From Candidatus Bathyarchaeota archaeon (GTDB lineage: Archaea; Thermoproteota; Bathyarchaeia; Bathyarchaeales; Bathyarchaeaceae), in assembly GCA_029883255.1 (NCBI GenBank), contig JAOUJL010000098.1:1-5663 (forward strand): a stretch of 5,663 bases of DNA, in the 5' to 3' direction. A program made the translations under genes and the position numbers. Position 1 is the first letter of the stretch. The number at the start of each line of letters is the position of its first letter. Positions 1 to 5,663 of the stretch are shown here, in pieces. The notes below the pieces were generated by a model. It was not told the DNA's origin. It did not search any database and saw only the letters and a program-made list of their open reading frames with translations.

Positions 1-1140
1 AGCAAATGGATGTACGTGTCTTTCGTTCTAATTGCTGCGTTAATTCTTAACAGCATCCTCTTTACGTATGCGTATTTTAGTGTTCAAACACAGCTTTCCA
101 CTTTGCAAACTAGCCTCGATGCTCAAGAACAGCAACTGCAGGATTTACAACAACAAATTGACATTTTGAACTACTCAAACGAAACTGGTTTTATGCCTTG
201 GCCGGAAATCTACGATCAAATAAAATGCAGCGTAGTACTAATTCAAACCGAAATCGGCTTGGGCTCAGGCTTTGTCTATGACCATGAAGGTCGCATCGTA
301 ACCAACTATCATGTAATCGAAGGCGCCAACACTATACAGGTTACATTTCTGGATGGAAACATAACCGACGCCAACATAGTTGGCGAAGATCCCTACAGCG
401 ACCTGGCCGTCATCAAAGTCAGCCCAGACATTACAAAACTATGTCCAGTTGTGCTGGGAAACTCCTCCGAACTCATCGTGGGGGAGCCAGTGGCGGCTAT
501 AGGAAACCCTTTTGGACTAAGCGACACAATAACCGCCGGCATAGTCTCCGCGCTGGGGAGAGACTTGGAAGCGCCTAACCAATACCGAATTGTAGACATT
601 ATCCAAGTTGACGCTGCCATAAACCCAGGAAACTCCGGTGGACCACTAGTCAATCTCGAAGGCCAAGTGGTAGGTGTCAACACAGCCATAATATCAGGCT
701 CTGGAACTTTTGCTGGGGTAGGATTCGCTATACCCTCCGACACTGTAAGAAGGGAGCTCCCTGATTTGATGGCAACAGGTCAATACAAGCATCCTTGGGT
801 GGGCGTTGCTGGAGTTGATGTCAACCTAGCCATCGCACTATATATCAGCTTAGAAAAACCGCAGGGTTTTCTCGTAACCGATGTTACTTCTGACAGTCCA
901 GCAGATGATGCTGGTTTGAGGGGAGGTAATCAAACGGTTGTAATAGATGGAGGAGAACTCAAGATTGGTGGCGATGTGATCGTGGGAATAGATGGTCTCA
1001 ACGTTAGAACTCTGAACGATCTGGTCGTGTACACAGAGAGAAATAAACACCCTGGAGATACCGTGGGCTTAACGATTATTAGAGATAATCAAGAGATCAC
1101 TAAGTCGTTAACATTGGGAGAACGTCCACCGCCGTCGTAA
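1..1140 (+). CDS. HtrA/Deg-family trypsin-like serine protease with PDZ domain, membrane-anchored (5' end possibly outside window)
   Basis: This is a probable extracytoplasmic quality-control protease that degrades damaged exported proteins. Numbering from the ATG at position 10 gives 376 residues. Residues 3-23 form a hydrophobic signal-anchor. Residues 25-53 are Q/L-rich and look like a short coiled coil. A chymotrypsin-fold domain follows (about 65-250) with an intact triad: His101 in TNYHV, Asp131 in YSDLAV and Ser209 in NPGNSGGP. A single C-terminal PDZ domain spans about 262-372. It contains the GGNQTVVIDGGELKIGGD-type insertion after 'AGLR', which I recall from other HtrA proteins of this class. 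The frame stays open upstream (Ser-Lys-Trp precede Met1) and no SD precedes that ATG, so the start probably lies to the left of the window. The stop is TAA. The gene converges on rfcL. The family assignment is firm, but the substrate is unknown and htrA/degP naming would be arbitrary. Confidence 0.93.
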   Translation, partial: SKWMYVSFVLIAALILNSILFTYAYFSVQTQLSTLQTSLDAQEQQLQDLQQQIDILNYSNETGFMPWPEIYDQIKCSVVLIQTEIGLGSGFVYDHEGRIVTNYHVIEGANTIQVTFLDGNITDANIVGEDPYSDLAVIKVSPDITKLCPVVLGNSSELIVGEPVAAIGNPFGLSDTITAGIVSALGRDLEAPNQYRIVDIIQVDAAINPGNSGGPLVNLEGQVVGVNTAIISGSGTFAGVGFAIPSDTVRRELPDLMATGQYKHPWVGVAGVDVNLAIALYISLEKPQGFLVTDVTSDSPADDAGLRGGNQTVVIDGGELKIGGDVIVGIDGLNVRTLNDLVVYTERNKHPGDTVGLTIIRDNQEITKSLTLGERPPPS

Positions 1141-1169
1141 GAAACACGTTTCTTGCTTTAAACAACGTT
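1141..1169. terminator. Convergent intergenic gap with small inverted repeats; possible bidirectional terminator region
   Basis: These 29 nt separate the stop codons of the protease (+) and rfcL (-). GAAAC at 1141-1145 and GTTTC at 1148-1152 are complementary (as a hairpin, GAAA-CACG-TTTC). AAAC at 1160-1163 pairs with GTTT at 1167-1170. The word ACGTTTC occurs twice (1146-1152 and 1165-1171). A T5 run follows on the + strand at 1181-1185, inside the rfcL 3' end. Archaeal termination depends mainly on T-runs and these stems are only 4 bp, so a terminator role is a guess from position. Confidence 0.25.
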
Positions 1170-2435
1170 TCAAACATCCGTTTTTGAAATTGCTATTTCA
1201 GACCTCTTGTTTTTTGTATGTACCAGATATTCTACCATGGCATCGTCCAAGTCGAGCCATTTTGTTATACCCGCTCGCATCTCTGGGTTGTTTTCAAAAA
1301 TTATTCTTATGTAGGGGAGGATTTCTTTTGCGGCTACGGTTGAAGAGACGTGGCATTTCTTTTTGATTTTCATTCCTATGGCTGACTTAATCTGTCGTTC
1401 CACTTTAGTCCGTCCTAACCATCGAATTCTCTGTGGAAATCGGTATGGAACCCAGCCAGACGGCCTTGTCTTTTCACGGGCCATAGCCACTCCTGCCGTC
1501 ATGAAATCATATACGTATCGCATCAATTTCCAGTTTTGCGTTCTACGAATCCTACCGCGATACAAGTCAGCTTGACTCAACGCCTCCATAGCCTTCGCTA
1601 AGTCGCTTGGATGAGTCAGTTGATACGGCACATTCTCATAAACCCACTGAAACAACATGTCCGGGTCTACATCAGCCGTGTCTACCGCTCGCTTCGCCTC
1701 AGCACAACTCCTCGAATAAAAGATGGTTTTCATCACGCTGAAAATGACTTCTTTTCGGTCGCGACTCGATAGCCAAGCCACATCTTCATACGTCAACCTG
1801 TTGCGCCCTTGAGCCAAAGCCTGTAAATCGTTCACCGCCGACCTAACGTCACGCCCAGACCGCTCAGCAATAAATTTAAGAGCCCGTTCCTCCGCCTCAA
1901 TTTTCTCACCAGCACATACTATCTTCAAATGCTTCACCACCTGCAAAATCGTAGGTCTCTTAAACTCGATGAGTAGACAGTACTTACGAAGCGTGGCAAA
2001 ACGAGGGTTATACGCATTGTTTGCTATAAGCACAATAGGACACTGAGCATTCTTTGCAACCGCTATAACGGCTCTAATGCCACCCCGATCCGCGGTTCCC
2101 GTAACTCCATCCAACTCATCCAATAAAACCAGTCGACGACCACCAAACAATGTACCATACTGAGAGGCTAAACCAGCAAAACGCTGAACCATCTCCGCTG
2201 TTCGATAATCACTTGCGTTCTTCTCAACCAACTCCATGTTGAGGTCGTGGGCTAGAGCCTCTACGCAAACAGTTTTTCCAACGCCTGGGGGGCCGTAAAG
2301 AAACGCAGCTCTCTTCTTGGGAACTCTCTTGCTCCAAGATTCTACCCAACTTCTAAATTTTTCAATTGTCTCTTTGTTTCCAACAACCGTAGATAATGTC
2401 CGGGGCTTGTGCTTCACCGTCCAAGCGGCGTACAC
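1170..2435 (-). CDS. rfcL: Replication factor C large subunit (clamp loader)
   Basis: RFC-L is the large subunit of the archaeal clamp loader. With four small subunits it opens PCNA and places it on primer-template DNA using ATP. The protein has 421 residues, within the usual archaeal range of about 400-500. The N-terminus has a W-x-x-K-x-x-P RFC box (Trp5, Lys8, Pro11). Walker A GPPGVGKT is at 48-55, the NASD box at 73-76 and Walker B LVLLDELD at 102-109. Sensor 1 is IANN at 137-140 and sensor 2 is GRDVRSAVNDLQ with Arg198. The SRC arginine-finger motif of small subunits is replaced by LRKYCLLIEF (149-158), as expected for the large subunit. The start is GTG at 2435-2433, 5 nt after the rfcS stop; an in-frame stop at 2462-2460 rules out a much earlier start. 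The tail (about 400-421) is charged and shows no PIP box. The identification is secure. Confidence 0.96.
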   Translation of the reverse strand: MYAAWTVKHKPRTLSTVVGNKETIEKFRSWVESWSKRVPKKRAAFLYGPPGVGKTVCVEALAHDLNMELVEKNASDYRTAEMVQRFAGLASQYGTLFGGRRLVLLDELDGVTGTADRGGIRAVIAVAKNAQCPIVLIANNAYNPRFATLRKYCLLIEFKRPTILQVVKHLKIVCAGEKIEAEERALKFIAERSGRDVRSAVNDLQALAQGRNRLTYEDVAWLSSRDRKEVIFSVMKTIFYSRSCAEAKRAVDTADVDPDMLFQWVYENVPYQLTHPSDLAKAMEALSQADLYRGRIRRTQNWKLMRYVYDFMTAGVAMAREKTRPSGWVPYRFPQRIRWLGRTKVERQIKSAIGMKIKKKCHVSSTVAAKEILPYIRIIFENNPEMRAGITKWLDLDDAMVEYLVHTKNKRSEIAISKTDV

Positions 2436-2440
2436 TCTAG

Positions 2441-3412
2441 CTAAACGCCCCTCTTCATCTCATAACCAGCCTCAGTTAACCGTGCAAGCAAGGCACTCAA
2501 CTGAACCTCTTCATCTGCACCTTGGATCAAACGAAAGTCAATCTCTCCAATAGCATCGGCAAGCTTAATCTTCCATTTTTCTGGAAGCCCGGAACGGAAA
2601 ATTTCGATGTGAATCTGTCTGATGATGTCAATTCCAGCTAAGCCGTACTTTAGAATCATCTCTCTCAACTTCTCTCTAGAACCTATGAAATCACCCTTCA
2701 TCGCCAACGTAATCATCTCCCGAACGTCCGCTGGGTTGGCTCTACCAATCACCGAATAAACGTTCTCTGCGTCGATTGGTCTACCTAGAGAAGCAGCCGC
2801 CTGCAATGTGTTAGTTGTTTTCCGCAGATCGCCTCCGCAAACCTCAAAAATGGCGTCCAACCCATCATCTAACACTTTCACATTCTCTTTCTCGATGATA
2901 CGCCGCGCGTAGTTATCATGATCCTCCCTCGATAAATAAGTAAATCGAAAAGGCGCACAACGAGATTGAATGGGTTCAATAATTTTCCCACTATAATTCG
3001 CTATAAGAATAAATCGGCATGTGTGCGTGAAACGCTCCATGGTGCGTCGCAAAGCCTGTTGAGCATCTCTAGTCATGTTATCTGCTTCGTCCAAAATCAT
3101 AATCTTAAACGGAATTTCACCAATCGACCTCACCCGAGCGAAAGTCTTCACAGTCTCTCTTACCACGTTTATCCCACGCTCGTCACTTGCGTTCAACTCC
3201 ATAAGATGCTCTCTGTAACCGGCACCGTATAGATCGTGAGTTAAACAAAGTGCAGCCGTCGTTTTTCCAGTTCCTGGCGGACCAGCAAAAATACAATGCG
3301 GAATATTCTTCATCTTCACGAAGCTTTCTAGTCGTTCTACAATTTCCTTCTGGTTCACCATTTCACTCAGGGATTGAGGGCGATACTTCTCTGCCCACAT
3401 CTCATAGCTCAA
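2441..3412 (-). CDS. rfcS: Replication factor C small subunit (clamp loader AAA+ ATPase)
   Basis: RFC-S is the small subunit, four copies of which join one RFC-L to load PCNA. Its 323 residues are the normal family length. The RFC box MWAEKYRP is at 5-12, Walker A GPPGTGKT at 44-51, NASDERG at 74-80 and Walker B IMILDEAD at 104-111. Sensor 1 is IANY at 137-140. The arginine-finger SRC motif is at 150-152 within EPIQSRCAPFRF, and sensor 2 is GGDLRKTTN with Arg197. The helical collar domain runs from about 230 to the end. The start is TTG at 3412-3410 because a GGAGG lies exactly 7 nt upstream, whereas the alternative ATG (Met5, 3400-3398) would be 19 nt from it. An in-frame TAG lies immediately upstream (3418-3416). 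It is the first gene of the rfcS-rfcL operon and is divergent from gins23. Confidence 0.97.
   Translation of the reverse strand: MSYEMWAEKYRPQSLSEMVNQKEIVERLESFVKMKNIPHCIFAGPPGTGKTTAALCLTHDLYGAGYREHLMELNASDERGINVVRETVKTFARVRSIGEIPFKIMILDEADNMTRDAQQALRRTMERFTHTCRFILIANYSGKIIEPIQSRCAPFRFTYLSREDHDNYARRIIEKENVKVLDDGLDAIFEVCGGDLRKTTNTLQAAASLGRPIDAENVYSVIGRANPADVREMITLAMKGDFIGSREKLREMILKYGLAGIDIIRQIHIEIFRSGLPEKWKIKLADAIGEIDFRLIQGADEEVQLSALLARLTEAGYEMKRGV
2448..2453 (-). promoter_or_regulatory. Weak, distant ribosome binding site of rfcL inside the rfcS 3' end
   Basis: Read on the - strand, GAGGGG lies 12 nt before the GTG start and overlaps the last codons of rfcS. The spacing is longer than the 6-8 nt seen for the other three SDs here. 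The rfcS TAG stop (2443-2441) sits between this site and the GTG, so rfcL is probably translated partly by ribosomes finishing rfcS. Confidence 0.45.
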
Positions 3413-3419
3413 TTGCTAG

Positions 3420-3424
3420 CCTCC
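3420..3424 (-). promoter_or_regulatory. Ribosome binding site that fixes the rfcS TTG start
   Basis: The - strand reads GGAGG followed by a 7-nt spacer and TTG. This is optimal Shine-Dalgarno geometry and selects TTG over the in-frame ATG four codons downstream. It partly overlaps one copy of the GCTAGCCTC repeat. Confidence 0.8.
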
Positions 3425-3450
3425 GTGACGTTATTTATGGAAAAGGCATG

Positions 3451-3458
3451 TCATAAAT
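3451..3458 (-). promoter_or_regulatory. Candidate TATA box for the rfcS-rfcL operon
   Basis: On the - strand ATTTATGA (3458 to 3451) resembles an archaeal TATA element. Transcription starting about 25 nt downstream (near 3428-3430) would leave a short leader of about 16-18 nt that contains the GGAGG. A second A/T element, CATAAATAA at 3439-3431, would put the transcription start inside the gene and is less likely given the SD. This call rests on composition and position only. Confidence 0.3.
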
Positions 3459-3481
3459 GTGTTTGCCCACTATGATAAAAC

Positions 3482-3489
3482 CTTAAAAA
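3482..3489 (+). promoter_or_regulatory. Candidate TATA box for the gins23-mcm operon
   Basis: CTTAAAAA, preceded by the A-rich GATAAAACC (possible BRE), lies about 50 nt before the gins23 ATG. Initiation near 3510-3515, just after a pyrimidine tract (3499-3510), would give a leader of about 25 nt containing the AGGTGA SD. This call rests on composition and position only. Confidence 0.35.
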
Positions 3490-3524
3490 CCAAGCTAGCC
3501 TCTTTCTTTTAGTTGGTTCTTACT

Positions 3525-3532
3525 AGGTGAGG
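3525..3532 (+). promoter_or_regulatory. Ribosome binding site of gins23
   Basis: AGGTGAGG contains AGGTGA, a perfect match to the 16S anti-SD complement, ending 6 nt before the ATG at 3537. It supports that start over the internal Met8 codon. Confidence 0.8.
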
Positions 3533-3536
3533 TTTA

Positions 3537-4109
3537 ATGTTGTTAGCAAAACCGTCAATGTCCATAAGAGATGCGGATTTTGAGTTTGAAAATACACCTG
3601 TCAGAATCGCCGTGAACAGAAATTGCCCAAAAATTGAACTTGCAGGCTTGAAAATTGGCCCCTTAGAAGAGGGAAAAGAATACGAGGTCAGGTTGTGGAT
3701 AGCCCAAGAACTGGAAAAGGCGGGAATAGCACGTTTTCATGAGGAAGACCTATTGACCGCAGTAAAACTCTACAAAACTCACTGGAAAGAACGCGTTCAA
3801 TCAGTCAAACAGATGGCATCCCTACCTCAAGATTTCTATCCTAAACTGCGACGTTACCTTGCAGACTTGAAAGAAAATGCTGTGAAAAAACCCGAAAACA
3901 TGAGAGAGTACGAGAAAGCTGTGAGGCATTCCCGTGACATTATTAACTGCAGATTGAAGAAGATAATTTCCCTCGCTTCTGCAAGCGCCGCCCAAACAAA
4001 TCAGATAATCAATAATCTGACGGTTGAGGAACGCAGCATCTACAAGCTTCTTCGCAAGAACATCGAGGAGTGGAGAACTAAAATTCTTAAAGAAGGTGCA
4101 GAATCTTGA
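3537..4109 (+). CDS. gins23: GINS complex subunit, Psf2/Psf3-like (Gins23)
   Basis: GINS binds MCM and Cdc45/GAN-type proteins to make the active CMG-like replicative helicase. This protein has 190 residues. A small beta-rich B-domain comes first (about 10-68) and contains IELAGLKIGPLEEGKEYEV and LWIAQELEKAG. This closely follows the eukaryotic Psf2 pattern of 'IGGDLGPF...VEVPLWLA'. A helical A-domain follows (about 75-185) with LPQDFY at 96-101, RLKKIISLA at 139-147 and NLTVEER at 160-166. The B-then-A order is that of Psf2/Psf3 and archaeal Gins23, not the A-then-B order of Sld5/Psf1 and Gins51. Direct coupling to mcm agrees with the gins23-mcm operon known in Sulfolobus. The start is ATG with an excellent SD, and the stop TGA overlaps the mcm TTG. 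GINS membership is confident; the Gins23 subtype is fairly confident from domain order and context. Confidence 0.85.
   Translation: MLLAKPSMSIRDADFEFENTPVRIAVNRNCPKIELAGLKIGPLEEGKEYEVRLWIAQELEKAGIARFHEEDLLTAVKLYKTHWKERVQSVKQMASLPQDFYPKLRRYLADLKENAVKKPENMREYEKAVRHSRDIINCRLKKIISLASASAAQTNQIINNLTVEERSIYKLLRKNIEEWRTKILKEGAES
4093..4098 (+). promoter_or_regulatory. Ribosome binding site that fixes the mcm TTG start
   Basis: AAGGTG lies inside the gins23 3' end, 7 nt before TTG at 4106. An in-frame TAA at 4088-4090 excludes any earlier start, and the next in-frame ATG is codon 29. The SD therefore selects the TTG that overlaps the gins23 stop. Confidence 0.75.
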
Positions 4110-5663
4110 CAGAAGTTGTAACAGCAGATCCGCAAGAACGATTTCAAGACTTTCTAAAGTCGGACAAATATCGTGAGCGCATCTCCCGGATGGCCGTTGA
4201 AGGCATCACTTCGTTGAGCATAGATTTTGACGATCTAATGACAACTGACTCAGCACTTGCAGAAAGCATCACTGAGGAGCCAGATGAATATCTGGAGCAT
4301 ACAAATCGCGCAGCTCTTGCACAGCTACAAATCGAAGAACCCGAATACGCTGAAGGAATCGAAACCGTCCATGTTCGATTTAAAGGATTACCTGTAACCA
4401 CCTCGCTGAGAGCGTTAGGATCTGTTCACATAGGAAAACTCGTTATGGCGGAAGGAATCGTTGTACGTGCTACCCCAGCCAAGCCTATGGTCACGCAGGC
4501 GGCTTTTCGATGCAAAAGATGTGGAACCACCAGCCATGTCAACCAAGCAGGTCCGTTCTTAAGAGCCCCACTTGAATGCAGCGACCCAGCATGCAAGAGA
4601 AAAGGGCCCTTCGATTTTGTACAGGAGGAATCCAGCTTCATTGACTCTCAAGAAATTCGCATTCAAGAACGACCTGAGAATCTCCCGCCGGGCCAGCTTC
4701 CGATCTGGATAGGCGTCAAATTGTTTGGAAGAGAACTTGTTGACATAGCTAGACCCGGAGATGACGTCTTGGTTGTGGGGATTGTGCGTGCGGTTGCCCC
4801 CACACTGCCTAAAGTTGGAAAACTTCGCACGTTTACGTTACATCTTGAGGCTAATTTCACAGATGTGATGAGCAAAGAGCCTGAAACAGTGCTTATTTCG
4901 CCTGAAGAAGAGAAAGAAATACTTGAGCTCGCAAAAGACCCATGGATTCACCGCAAAGTCATTCGGTCCATAGCACCATCCATATACGGCTACGAGCATA
5001 TCAAAGAAGCCATCATGTACCTCCTCTTCGGAGGGGTTGCAAAACATCTCCCCGACATAACCATACGAGGAGAAATGAACACACTCTTAATAGGAGATCC
5101 AGGAACCGCCAAGTCCCAGTTATTGCAGTATGTGTCGAGGATCGCTCCGCGTGGTTTGTACACTTCTGGCCGAGGAACGACAGCTGCCGGCTTGACCGCT
5201 GCCGTGCTTCGCGAGAGGCAGAGTGGCGGAATGACCCTTGAGGCGGGAGCGCTTGTGCTTGCGGACAAGGGCGTCGCGTGCATAGACGAGATTGATAAGA
5301 TGCGTCCTGAAGACCGTGTGGCAATACATGAGGCGATGGAGCAACATACGGTTTCGGTTGCGAAGGGTGGTATCGTGGCGACTCTCAACGCTCGAACAGC
5401 TATATTAGCTGCTGCTAATCCGGCCTTGGGAAGATACAACCCTTATCAAACGGTTGCAGAGAACATCTCTCTTCCAGTCACGATCCTTTCAAGGTTTGAC
5501 CTCATCTTCGTGTTACGAGATGTGCCGGAAAAGGAACTTGACGTAAAGATGACTGAGCACATACTCGGTCTTCATAAAACGGGTACTGTTCCAGTTGAAC
5601 CCCCTATACTGCCTGACCTGCTCAGAAAATATATCAGCTACACCAAGAACTTGAAGCCGTGTT
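4106..5663 (+). CDS. mcm: MCM replicative DNA helicase (3' end truncated by window)
   Basis: MCM is the hexameric ATP-driven helicase that unwinds DNA at replication forks. The frame is open from TTG at 4106 to the window end: 519 codons plus one base, out of roughly 690 usual for archaeal MCM. The N-terminal helical domain covers about 10-100. It is followed by an OB-fold with a zinc site: Cys136, Cys139, Cys158 and Cys163 (CX2C...CX4C). A basic N-terminal hairpin (Lys236, Lys239, Arg241) fits DNA contact in the channel. The AAA+ core has Walker A GDPGTAKSQ at 330-338, the GRGTTAAGLTAAV segment at 355-367 and Walker B CIDEID at 392-397. The pre-sensor-1 hairpin is around Lys420, sensor 1 is Asn438 and the arginine finger SRFD is at 462-465. 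Sensor 2 and the winged-helix domain fall beyond the edge. No intein interrupts the Walker A or other motifs. It overlaps gins23 by 4 nt (TTGA), indicating co-transcription and coupled translation. Confidence 0.97.
   Translation, partial: MTEVVTADPQERFQDFLKSDKYRERISRMAVEGITSLSIDFDDLMTTDSALAESITEEPDEYLEHTNRAALAQLQIEEPEYAEGIETVHVRFKGLPVTTSLRALGSVHIGKLVMAEGIVVRATPAKPMVTQAAFRCKRCGTTSHVNQAGPFLRAPLECSDPACKRKGPFDFVQEESSFIDSQEIRIQERPENLPPGQLPIWIGVKLFGRELVDIARPGDDVLVVGIVRAVAPTLPKVGKLRTFTLHLEANFTDVMSKEPETVLISPEEEKEILELAKDPWIHRKVIRSIAPSIYGYEHIKEAIMYLLFGGVAKHLPDITIRGEMNTLLIGDPGTAKSQLLQYVSRIAPRGLYTSGRGTTAAGLTAAVLRERQSGGMTLEAGALVLADKGVACIDEIDKMRPEDRVAIHEAMEQHTVSVAKGGIVATLNARTAILAAANPALGRYNPYQTVAENISLPVTILSRFDLIFVLRDVPEKELDVKMTEHILGLHKTGTVPVEPPILPDLLRKYISYTKNLKPC

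Larger units (their letters stand above)
3415..3502. repeat. 9-bp direct repeat GCTAGCCTC, two copies, in the divergent intergenic region
   Basis: GCTAGCCTC occurs at 3415-3423 and again at 3494-3502, 79 bp apart. The first copy overlaps the rfcS SD; the second lies just downstream of the gins23 TATA candidate. The core GCTAGC is a perfect 6-bp palindrome, so each copy could be read from either strand. Function is not shown; operator sites are one possibility and chance is another. Confidence 0.4.

Noticed and set aside
393..743. 116-codon open frame on the - strand inside the protease gene
   Set aside because: It lies opposite the region encoding the catalytic Asp and Ser of the HtrA domain. 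Its product has no recognisable motif and no SD context was evident.
1142..1172. Frameshift past the rfcL stop giving a TLFK-like stretch resembling part of a PIP box
   Set aside because: The shifted frame gives no full QxxLxxFF pattern, and nothing in the local sequence suggests a slip site. The TGA stop is accepted.
2966..3456. + strand frames of 68-88 codons opposite rfcS
   Set aside because: They are antisense to the conserved RFC boxes. The one ending at 3456 crosses the rfcS SD and promoter region and has no recognisable product.
4144..5047. Several 69-85-codon - strand frames across the mcm 5' half
   Set aside because: All are antisense to the continuous MCM N-terminal and zinc-domain coding sequence and have no family signature.
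5090..5120. Possible intein insertion at the MCM Walker A site
   Set aside because: Inteins are known in archaeal MCM and RFC genes, but Walker A in mcm, rfcS and rfcL is contiguous with normal flanks.
4990..5439. 149-codon open frame on the - strand opposite mcm (with overlapping shorter ones at 5013-5347)
   Set aside because: The + strand reads uninterrupted through MCM Walker A, Walker B, sensor 1 and the arginine finger here. The antisense product is low-complexity Ser/Ala/Arg-rich with no recognisable domain, as expected for a shadow frame.
1..5663. CRISPR array, tRNA/rRNA genes, insertion sequences, replication origin
   Set aside because: No regularly spaced repeats, cloverleaf-like segment, transposase or terminal inverted repeats were seen. 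The only gap over 100 nt (3413-3536) has no ORB-like repeated elements that would suggest an origin.

Overview
This window is archaeal. It carries both clamp-loader genes (RFC small and large subunits), a GINS subunit and an MCM helicase, all in archaeal/eukaryotic-type form. The Shine-Dalgarno (SD) sequences are strong, the starts are GTG and TTG as well as ATG, and the gaps are short. The gins-mcm gene pair with a Psf2/Psf3-like (Gins23) GINS, plus the adjacent rfcS-rfcL pair, recalls the TACK archaea: gins23-mcm is an operon in Sulfolobus. By general resemblance I would guess a Bathyarchaeia-like or related TACK lineage, but the sequence alone does not settle this. Base composition looks moderate (mid-40s % GC by eye, not computed).

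Layout. (1) Positions 1-1140, + strand: a membrane-anchored HtrA/Deg-type serine protease with one PDZ domain. Its reading frame is open to the left edge, so the true start may lie outside. (2) 1141-1169: a 29-nt convergent gap with small GAAAC/GTTTC inverted repeats. (3) 3412 down to 1170, - strand: rfcS (TTG start) followed after 5 nt by rfcL (GTG start), a two-gene clamp-loader operon. (4) 3413-3536: a 124-nt divergent regulatory region with outward-facing TATA-like elements, strong SDs on both sides and a 9-bp direct repeat. (5) 3537-5663, + strand: gins23 followed by mcm with a 4-nt TTGA overlap. mcm runs off the right edge after 519 codons, before its sensor 2 and winged-helix parts.

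How they work together. MCM is the replicative helicase motor and GINS is part of the CMG-like complex that activates it. RFC loads the PCNA sliding clamp for the polymerase. The window is therefore a replisome island in which the helicase operon and the clamp-loader operon fire in opposite directions from one short intergenic region. The HtrA protease is convergent and has no evident link to replication.

I see no novel defence, mobile or biosynthetic system here, and no tRNA, rRNA, CRISPR array, insertion sequence or intein. The points worth a second look concern regulation and protein detail: the shared divergent promoter, the non-ATG starts, the rfcS/rfcL translation signals, an RFC-L without a visible PCNA-interacting (PIP) box, and possible glycosylation and disulfide sites in the HtrA.
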